A DNA stretch of 16,502 nt from Lachnospiraceae bacterium UBA4292 (lineage in GTDB: Bacteria > Bacillota > Clostridia > Lachnospirales > Lachnospiraceae). A model generated the notes under the pieces. The model worked only from the letters and a program-made list of their open reading frames with translations. It ran no database searches and had not been told where the DNA came from. This document shows positions 8,701 through 12,538 of this stretch, one piece after another. A program made the position numbers and the translations under genes. Positions within the stretch are counted from its first letter, which is position 1, and each line of letters opens with the position of its first letter. The stretch lies in the NCBI GenBank assembly GCA_002395865.1, contig DGVE01000208.1, positions 1 to 16,502 on the forward strand, given 5' to 3'.

Positions 8701-8808
8701 TTTGCCCGCGGGCGTCTTCAAAAACGGCCTGTAGTAACACCTCTCGGGCATCGTATTTACGTGCAGCTTCTCGAGGCTCTCGTGGAACCTCTCCTTCAGT
8801 TCAAACAT
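5731..8808 (-). CDS. lacZ: Beta-galactosidase, glycoside hydrolase family 2 (LacZ type)
   Basis: This cytoplasmic enzyme hydrolyses terminal beta-galactosides such as lactose to galactose and glucose. The 1025-residue protein matches the length of E. coli LacZ (1024). The order of parts is an N-terminal jelly-roll (about 40-210), an immunoglobulin-like domain (about 215-320), a TIM barrel (about 325-620), and C-terminal beta domains. The barrel starts with LHGVNRHDSN (336-345) and contains RTSHYPN. WSLGNESGYG carries acid/base Glu 454; FIQCEYCHAMGN carries nucleophile Glu 539. GGFIWEWCDH follows. No signal peptide is present. The start at 8808 is chosen because GGAGG lies 7 nt upstream and the alignment begins here. 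The frame stays open another 56 codons upstream, but only through repeat DNA. The membrane-protein gene follows within 2 nt. No adjacent regulator gene is present. Confidence 0.96.
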   Translation of the reverse strand: MFELKERFHESLEKLHVNTMPERCYYRPFLKTPAGKFDRAINLNGKWKLIYEGRYERLPEDWVSAAFDMKDADDIEVPSCLQIKGYGKHQYTNVRFPIPYDPPYVPDENPAAAYMRDFSVSQDDIGRCLYLNFDGVDSCLYVWINGEFAGYSQVSHSTSEFDISGLCHAGKNRIAVLVLKWCDGTYLEDQDKLRMSGIFRDVYVLVRPKNHVRDFFITTENGEVETRFIAGKTRCVAENARINVKLEDIAGEPEQVTLVLRDRDGRVMEEKVLGAGEFDAAVTFELKDAWCWSAETPDLYTLEIETDEESIVQRVGIRTVEMREGVLYLNGRKIKLHGVNRHDSNAVTGYTISKQQVMEDLGLMKLHNINAIRTSHYPNAPWFAELCDKYGFYMIAESDIECHGVVELAGGGYNQYGLIARDPAFAAAILDRVRRNVYRDKNHAAVIIWSLGNESGYGVCFERAGHWVKDYDRTRLLQYESSIYEWHDKNPATGEYDLAVHDRDLSPLDFMSRMYASTQEIIDYCESEEGKKKAFIQCEYCHAMGNGPGDLWDYQQLMDKYDNFAGGFIWEWCDHSVYMGRNEKGEDEYFYGGDFGEKLHDGNFCMDGLVYPDRTPHTGLYELKNVWRPVRARLVSGGEGTATFAFDNYRTFLGFENIEVSYEITKDGVVEKSGQVDELPGAVIATGNADGCRMDIRFVYRSKSDDGLVPAGHLLGFDQIMLCESTKSVLPKLVRDGSVRVRKVASAPDVYRVSGTKFAYEFDTSVMGFTSVRAASGRELLRAPMEWNILRAPTDNDIQIKNKWSYQLGYDRTYIKCYSSSSEMENGLAVIRVSGALCSDAIRPVVKFNMAWYFDSVGNVQMKFHGLKGENLPYLPRFGMRFTIPSDCDRVEYYGYGPYENYCDKHRADWMGVFETTVDRLYEPYIRPQENGHRWGCKWISVGDGVRFAKFFSDDSLEFNASRYSIRELMDRAHRTELKPLDAVELCIDYKMSGVGSNSCGPKLLPQYRLDEKEFDWSLGISLIK

Positions 8809-8834
8809 TGCAAACCCTCCTTGTTTTATATATA

Positions 8835-8906
8835 CGCGGCTGTCGTTCTTTCGTGGCCACACTGCGCGGCTGTCCGTTCTTTCGCGGCCACACTGCGCGG
8901 CTGTCG
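8835..8906. repeat. Tandem 30/31-bp repeat in the lacZ leader
   Basis: Two almost identical units (8835-8864 and 8865-8895) have the form CGCGGCTGTC(C)GTTCTTTCG, then (T/C)GGCCACACTG. They differ by one base change and one inserted C. A third partial copy, CGCGGCTGTCGG, starts at 8896 and runs into the inverted repeat. The repeats lie between the lacZ ribosome binding site and the large hairpin, so they would be transcribed as part of the lacZ leader if the promoter is further upstream. Confidence 0.8.
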
Positions 8907-8964
8907 GTATATTATCCCGTCTCGTGCAGAGCACGGGAAATGCACTCGCCGGGATAATATACCG
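8905..8964. repeat. 15-bp perfect inverted repeat enclosing a nested palindrome
   Basis: CGGTATATTATCCCG (8905-8919) is repeated exactly in inverse orientation at 8950-8964. The 30-nt loop contains a second perfect hairpin, CGTGC-AGA-GCACG (8923-8935). The core at 8914-8955 is related to another element at 9019-9052. The stem contains TATATT/AATATA stretches that could also act as -10 boxes, but I found no good matching -35. It resembles a short palindromic dispersed element rather than a terminator, because no T run follows on either strand. Confidence 0.75.
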
Positions 8965-9018
8965 GCATCCGCTCACGTTATGGCAAACCTGAACAGACAG
9001 GTGCCACTATTCACTGTC

Positions 9019-9052
9019 ATCCCGACCAAGTGCACAGCACGAGTCGAAGGAT
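9019..9052. repeat. Dispersed intergenic repeat copy (ATCCCG...GTGC-ACA-GCAC...GAAGGAT)
   Basis: The segment starts ATCCCGACC, contains the small palindrome GTGC-ACA-GCAC (9030-9040), and ends GAGTCGAAGGAT. Read on the opposite strand, the element at 8914-8955 matches it at ATCCCG, at AGTGCA and at GCACGAG, with about 12 extra bases in the centre. The CATCCCG...TCGAAGGATCT pattern is of a kind often seen as interspersed non-coding repeats in bacterial genomes. The copy number in this genome is unknown. Confidence 0.6.
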
Positions 9053-9175
9053 CTTCTCCCTTAAGAGTCACAGCGTCAGCCACGGAAAGTGATAATTCCT
9101 GAGGAGGCTGTTGCGACCAACGGGAGCCCGGGGTCCGAGCGGTACAGACCTGCGCGCGGCGCAGATCGTATAAGA
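9053..9175. other. Rest of the 367-bp gene-free segment between the phosphatase gene and lacZ
   Basis: No gene is supported here. Just after the phosphatase stop codon there is a GC-rich hairpin, CTGCGC-GCG-GCGCAG (9150-9164), with no T run; it might slow or end transcription weakly. A small CGGGAGCCCG palindrome lies at 9121-9130. No clear lacZ promoter was found in this segment. TTGCCA with a 19-nt spacer to TATATT near 8905-8985 on the minus strand is the best, but poor, candidate. Confidence 0.4.
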
Positions 9176-9730
9176 TCATTTGAGCGCATCCAACTCGTAG
9201 CGCACAAGCTCACAGTTGTCCATATTGTAGTTGTATATATCATCATTGGACATATCCACGAAATAAGTGCGGATGGCGCGGCCGAGCGTGCCGTGGCACA
9301 CGAGCAGTATCGACTCGCCGCGGTATGTGCGGCCCAGATCCTCGATGAGGCCGTAGGCTCTGTGACACAGCTGTATAAAAGAGTCACCGCCGGGCTGCTT
9401 CACGCCGAGATTTCTCTTGGCATACTGAAACACCGGGTCGAGGCGCGGTACTCCCTCGCATCGTCCGAAGTTGTGCTCAGTAAGCCGCGGCTCGACGGTA
9501 TATGTGAGGCCGCTTCCCTCAAGCGCTATATCCGCAGTCTCTATGGCGCGCTTAAGCGGCGAGACGAAGACGCGGTCGATGTGAGTGCGTCTTATTCTCT
9601 CGCCCAGCATTCTCGCCTGCTGCCTGCCGTATTCCGTGAGCATGCCCTCGCTGATGCCGCACACTCTGTCCTGCTCATTGTAATCCGTCTCGCCGTGTCT
9701 GGCGACGTAGATGATGGTCTTATCATTCAT
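9176..9730 (-). CDS. Histidine phosphatase family protein (phosphoglycerate-mutase-like)
   Basis: This 184-residue cytosolic enzyme belongs to the histidine phosphatase (phosphoglycerate mutase-like) superfamily. Near the N-terminus YVARHGETDYN gives Arg 11 and nucleophile His 12. SPLKRAIETA supplies Arg 61, LTEHNFG supplies the likely proton donor Glu 85, and LLVCHGTLGR supplies the second catalytic His 146. Members of this size act on varied phosphoesters (phosphoglycerate, alpha-ribazole phosphate, sugar or nucleotide phosphates). The neighbours do not identify the substrate, so I do not assign gpmB or cobC. Start ATG at 9730 is the only sensible one, although the ribosome binding site is poor. 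It lies downstream of the terminator of the surface-protein gene at 9896 and upstream of the repeat segment, so it appears to be a single-gene unit. Confidence 0.92.
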   Translation of the reverse strand: MNDKTIIYVARHGETDYNEQDRVCGISEGMLTEYGRQQARMLGERIRRTHIDRVFVSPLKRAIETADIALEGSGLTYTVEPRLTEHNFGRCEGVPRLDPVFQYAKRNLGVKQPGGDSFIQLCHRAYGLIEDLGRTYRGESILLVCHGTLGRAIRTYFVDMSNDDIYNYNMDNCELVRYELDALK

Positions 9731-9777
9731 ATCTTATGCGTTGAATATTCATTATTCCGATCAGATTTTACCCTTAT

Positions 9778-9806
9778 AAAATACCATATCGGCAGCAAAA
9801 ATACAA
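9778..9806 (-). promoter_or_regulatory. Possible promoter of the histidine phosphatase gene
   Basis: On the minus strand TTGTAT (9801-9806), a 17-nt spacer and TATTTT (9778-9783) lie just past the upstream terminator and about 48 nt before the start codon. Each box matches consensus at 4 of 6 positions, so this is only a candidate. Confidence 0.35.
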
Positions 9807-9821
9807 CGACAATCCACACAG

Positions 9822-9855
9822 AAAAACTCCCCCGGGAGGTAACATCTCAGGGGAG
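9822..9855 (-). terminator. Terminator of the surface-protein gene at 9896
   Basis: On the minus strand CTCCCC (9850-9855) pairs with GGGGAG (9827-9832) across a 17-nt loop, followed directly by TTTTT (9822-9826). It is about 40 nt after the stop codon. Confidence 0.75.
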
Positions 9856-9895
9856 CTGAAAGTTTGATTTAAAAGTGTCTGTTTATCTTAAATAA

Positions 9896-10471
9896 TTAAG
9901 CACGCTTCTTGGAAGCTACCATTGCCAGACCAGCCATTCCAACGATCGCTGCAAGGTAAATGATAGGAGCTGCGTCGCCTGTAGCGGGAGCTGTTGAATC
10001 ATAGATAACGTTGCCGTCCTTATCCTTCATAACGAACTTTACAACGTCCAGTGTAGCCTGTGCGCCCCAGTCGTTAAGGCAGATCTTAACTGTGCCAACA
10101 CCGCCATCATCGCCTACACCGTCATCTGCCTGCAGAACGATGCCTGAAGCTGATGCGAACCATGTGTCGTCATCATTGAATGTAATATTATCTGTCTTAA
10201 TGTCAAACTGTGTCCACCAGTTGTTAGACTTAGCACCGTAAGAGATGCATCCGTTGTACTCACCGTTGGGATCAGCTACGTTGAATGTGAACTCAACTGT
10301 ATCGATCTTAGAAACATCATCAACAAGCTCAGCTGCATTGATAAATGTGCCGTACTGATCCTCATGGTGGATTCCTTCGGGGTAAGTCGTTACGCCGTTA
10401 TCAGCGAACGCTGTGCAAGCAAGTGCTGCTGTCATGGCTGTAGCCAGAGCAACTGTCATAAACTTTTTCAT
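9896..10471 (-). CDS. Surface protein A: signal peptide, small beta-rich domain, sortase-type C-terminus
   Basis: This is an exported protein of 191 residues. Residues 1-23 are a signal peptide (MKKFMTVALATAMTAALACT, then AFA) with likely cleavage before Asp 24. Residues 25-158 form an acidic, Trp- and Asp-rich domain with beta-strand character (VEFTFNVADPNGEYNGCISYG, then NNWWTQFDI). It resembles small carbohydrate-binding beta-sandwich modules, which is only an inference from appearance. The end is a sorting-type signal: APATGD (161-166), a hydrophobic stretch (168-187) and KKRA. The x-P-x-T-G form would suit a class B sortase. AGGAGG is 8 nt before the ATG. The gene has its own promoter and terminator. 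The next gene upstream (10709-11332) shares the same signal peptide and tail, with different codons, but not the middle. Confidence 0.85.
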   Translation of the reverse strand: MKKFMTVALATAMTAALACTAFADNGVTTYPEGIHHEDQYGTFINAAELVDDVSKIDTVEFTFNVADPNGEYNGCISYGAKSNNWWTQFDIKTDNITFNDDDTWFASASGIVLQADDGVGDDGGVGTVKICLNDWGAQATLDVVKFVMKDKDGNVIYDSTAPATGDAAPIIYLAAIVGMAGLAMVASKKRA

Positions 10472-10526
10472 TGTTATATCCTCCTAATTAAGTTCGTTTC
10501 AGTGTATTCACCGAAATACAAGCAAC

Positions 10527-10555
10527 ATCCTAACATATTTGTAACAGTTTTGCAA
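10527..10555 (-). promoter_or_regulatory. Promoter of surface protein A gene, with shared spacer motif
   Basis: On the minus strand TTGCAA (10550-10555), a 17-nt spacer and TAGGAT (10527-10532). The spacer holds GTTACAAATATGT, which recurs at the same offset in the promoter of surface protein B (GTTACAGAAATGT). Confidence 0.6.
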
Positions 10556-10655
10556 TATATTTTTGCAGACTTTTTTCACATTTTTTACAAAAAGAATTTG
10601 TGCATAATAGACATTTTCCCGCTTTGTTCTCTTTTAGCCTTCTTTATACCTGTGC

Positions 10656-10685
10656 AAAAAAATCCCCCGGAACGGATCCGGGGGA
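10656..10685 (-). terminator. Strong terminator of surface protein B gene
   Basis: On the minus strand TCCCCCGGA and TCCGGGGGA form a 9-bp stem with a 5-nt loop (10663-10685), followed by seven T residues (10656-10662). It lies about 25 nt after the stop codon of the gene at 10709. Confidence 0.92.
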
Positions 10686-10708
10686 ATGAAGTCGTATTAT
10701 GCCTATGA

Positions 10709-11332
10709 TTAAGCGCGCTTCTTGGAAGCTACCATAGCGATGCCAGCGATACCAACGATAGCTGCAAGGTAGATGATAGGTGCAGCGTCGCCTGTCTCAG
10801 AAGATGCATACTGAGCGGGTGCCTGAAGTGTAAGAGCTGATGAAGAGAACTTGATAGTAGCTGTACCGTCTACAGATGCGATATCAGCACCGTTCTTTCC
10901 CCACCAGATATTGAGCTCACCGTTCATCTCTGCGCCATCGTCATTAAGACCGCCCTTAAGGGTGTTTGCAGAAAGATCGAACTTGTAGCCGTTAACCGTA
11001 ATAGTATTAACAACAACAGTAATACCATCATCAGCAGAGAGCTTTGTGTTTGCAGGATCTGCAGCACTCATAACATAACCGAGGTTTGTGAAGCCGTCCT
11101 CTTCCTCAACACCCTCAGGGAACTCAACCTCGTAATCAGCTGTTCCCTCGTTAACCTGGAATGTGTATGAGTTCCAGTCAGTGAACTGCATCGTGTAAGA
11201 TGCGTTGCCGCCGGTTACTGTGATGTTGTAGGAAACCTCTGTAATCTTCTGATCCTCGCCGTCAGCAAATGCTGTGCAAGCAAGAGCGGCTGTCATAGCT
11301 GTTGCAAGAGCAACTGTCATAAATTTCTTCAT
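10709..11332 (-). CDS. Surface protein B: signal peptide, beta-rich domain, sortase-type C-terminus
   Basis: This is an exported protein of 207 residues. Its first 24 residues are identical to those of surface protein A, and its last 28 residues (TGDAAPIIYLAAIVG to KKRA) differ from that protein at only two positions. The middle (25-175) is different and acidic, with beta-strand patterns such as SYNITVTGGNASYTMQF, ITVVVNTITVNGYKFDL and GELNIWWGKNG. Before the TGD the motif is SSETGD, lacking the usual Pro, so sortase recognition may be weaker or different. The start at 11332 is chosen over a longer open frame because AGGAGG sits 9 nt upstream and the signal peptide begins here. A well-formed promoter lies in the upstream gap and a strong terminator follows. 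The function is unknown; adhesion or glycan binding is a guess from the fold-like pattern. Confidence 0.85.
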   Translation of the reverse strand: MKKFMTVALATAMTAALACTAFADGEDQKITEVSYNITVTGGNASYTMQFTDWNSYTFQVNEGTADYEVEFPEGVEEEDGFTNLGYVMSAADPANTKLSADDGITVVVNTITVNGYKFDLSANTLKGGLNDDGAEMNGELNIWWGKNGADIASVDGTATIKFSSSALTLQAPAQYASSETGDAAPIIYLAAIVGIAGIAMVASKKRA

Positions 11333-11376
11333 TGATAGAATCCTCCTATTGAATTCGTGATTTAGAGCTGTTAAGC

Positions 11377-11405
11377 ATTGTAACATTTCTGTAACAAAAA
11401 AGCAA
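11377..11405 (-). promoter_or_regulatory. Promoter of surface protein B gene, with shared spacer motif
   Basis: On the minus strand TTGCTT (11400-11405), a 17-nt spacer and TACAAT (11377-11382, 5 of 6 matches). The spacer contains GTTACAGAAATGT at the same distance from the -10 as the similar motif before surface protein A. Confidence 0.65.
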
Positions 11406-11463
11406 CAACAAAACACTTGTATTATTTCACATATTTTGCCACAGTTTTTGTCACTTTCTAACA

Positions 11464-11479
11464 AAATAGTTAACTATTT
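11464..11479 (-). terminator. Weak A/T hairpin overlapping the lipoprotein stop codon
   Basis: AAATAG-TTAA-CTATTT is a perfect 6-bp stem with a 4-nt loop that includes the TAG stop codon of the lipoprotein gene and is followed on the minus strand by TGTTAG. With an all-A/T stem and no real T run it is a poor terminator, so some read-through into surface protein B is likely. Confidence 0.3.
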
Positions 11480-12364
11480 GTACTCTATGCAAGCCTTTGC
11501 GTCGTCGCCAAGGTTATCCATACCCTTGATAGTAAAGGTAATGCTGATGGAATCCGCATAACCGTCATATGCGGGAAGTGTAGCTATAGGCTTAGCCCAT
11601 GCGTTCTGAAGCTGAAGCTGGATACCGGTTACCTCCTCATCGGCAACTGCAACACCGTCATAGGTCTCAAGTACCTGTGCATTGATAGCATCCTTATCTA
11701 TTGCGATCGTCTTTCCGCCTATAACGAGCTCGTCAACTGTTATCGATACGCCTGAGCCGTCCTGATCATAGTCGATTGCTGCCCACGGGATATCCGTGCT
11801 TACGAAGATGAGGTTGTACTGCTTACCCTCCTCGAACTCAACACCGCCCTGAGCTTCATCCAGAGCCTTCCAGTCAAGTCCTGTAGCGGATACAGTATAT
11901 GTGCCGTCACCTGTGATATTTACGTCATGGAACTCACCGGGAGCAGCGATAAGTCCGCCGCCGTTGTCCTTGCTTGCCCATGCATGCATAACGAAGTAGC
12001 CGATCTCATCGGTATTATTAGTACCGTTATAACCATAGCTTCCCTCATCTACTGCGTTTCTGAAAGAAAACAGAGGAGTCTGAAGACCGATGTATGCGTG
12101 AAATGTAGAAGCCTCGAGATCAAACTCTGCGATAGGAGCATCCGTATCAGGCTCCTGTGTAGGTGCATCAGTTTCGGGTGCCTGTGTCACAGGTGCCTCT
12201 GTCACAGGCTCAGCTGTGGTGTCGTCCTGCTTCTGTGCCTCGGTGGTAGCTGCCGGTGTGGTAGAAGCCGGTGTGGTGGATTTGGTGGTGTCTTCATTTG
12301 AGCAGCCTGCAAGTGCCGCTGTGCACGCAAGAGCTGCTACAAGAGCGTAATTCTTGATTCTCAT
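11474..12364 (-). CDS. Lipoprotein with Thr/Pro/Glu-rich linker and beta-rich domain
   Basis: This exported lipoprotein of 296 residues would be anchored to the outer face of the membrane. Residues 1-20 are a signal peptide ending in the lipobox LAGC, with Cys 21 as the lipidation site. Residues 22-79 are a low-complexity linker with repeated TEAP/TDAP-type units. Residues 80-296 form a beta-rich acidic domain with segments such as DGTYTVSATGLDW, YNLIFVST, GVSITVDELVIGGK and ISITFTIKGMD. Some segments resemble those of the two downstream surface proteins (for example FTIKGMDNLGDDAKACIEY against FNVADPNGEYNGCISYG), so a common fold is possible. I do not recognise the family. The start at 12364 has GGAG 7 nt upstream and gives a correct lipoprotein signal; the open frame continues 30 codons further only through the promoter region. 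The gene has its own promoter. Confidence 0.87.
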   Translation of the reverse strand: MRIKNYALVAALACTAALAGCSNEDTTKSTTPASTTPAATTEAQKQDDTTAEPVTEAPVTQAPETDAPTQEPDTDAPIAEFDLEASTFHAYIGLQTPLFSFRNAVDEGSYGYNGTNNTDEIGYFVMHAWASKDNGGGLIAAPGEFHDVNITGDGTYTVSATGLDWKALDEAQGGVEFEEGKQYNLIFVSTDIPWAAIDYDQDGSGVSITVDELVIGGKTIAIDKDAINAQVLETYDGVAVADEEVTGIQLQLQNAWAKPIATLPAYDGYADSISITFTIKGMDNLGDDAKACIEYK

Positions 12365-12387
12365 AATATCTCTCCTTTTTTGAATTA

Positions 12388-12401
12388 GCAGGTCGTCCTG
12401 C
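12388..12401 (-). promoter_or_regulatory. Stem-loop in the lipoprotein mRNA leader
   Basis: GCAGG-TCGT-CCTGC is a perfect 5-bp stem with a tetraloop, a few bases after the predicted transcript start near 12409 and upstream of the ribosome binding site. It is similar in placement to the stem-loop at the start of the fba mRNA. Confidence 0.4.
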
Positions 12402-12410
12402 ACGAAAGCT

Positions 12411-12444
12411 ATTATATTATAGACAATACGCCACAAAAAATCAA
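12411..12444 (-). promoter_or_regulatory. Promoter of the lipoprotein gene
   Basis: On the minus strand TTGATT (12439-12444), a 17-nt spacer and a consensus TATAAT (12416-12421), with a second overlapping TATAAT at 12411-12416. The -35 overlaps the T run of the terminator of the upstream ATPase gene. Confidence 0.8.
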
Positions 12445-12512
12445 TCCCCCGCAAATTTCATTTACATTACATTTTGCACATTATTTCTGTAATGTTTTTG
12501 AAATTTGCGGGG
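12435..12512 (-). terminator. Long two-tier terminator hairpin after the Ca2+ ATPase gene
   Basis: CCCCGCAAATTTCA (12447-12460) and its exact complement at 12499-12512 form a 14-bp stem. Inside it, ACATTAC (12464-12470) pairs with GTAATGT (12489-12495). The minus strand ends in six T residues (12435-12440). The plus strand is also followed by T-rich sequence (12513-12540), so it may work in both directions. Confidence 0.85.
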
Positions 12513-12538
12513 TTTTGACTGTTTTTTATTGTTTTTTA

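Noticed and set aside
8809..8835. TATATATAAAA as a -10 box for lacZ
   Set aside because: It lies only a few bases before the ribosome binding site, so the transcript would start inside or after it.
8835..8906. CRISPR-like repeats
   Set aside because: There are only two complete units in direct tandem without spacers, and no cas genes.
8809..8976. 56-codon N-terminal extension of lacZ
   Set aside because: It would be translated from the tandem and inverted repeats; the good ribosome binding site and the normal LacZ length both support the start at 8808.
10364..10708. Plus-strand 114-codon frame between the two surface-protein genes
   Set aside because: It overlaps the signal peptide of surface protein A in antisense and crosses its promoter and a strong terminator; no ribosome binding site or motif.
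11333..11464. 44-codon N-terminal extension of surface protein B
   Set aside because: It crosses the promoter and would bury the signal peptide; AGGAGG supports the start at 11332.
12365..12454. 30-codon N-terminal extension of the lipoprotein
   Set aside because: It crosses the promoter and terminator, and the lipoprotein signal peptide must be N-terminal.
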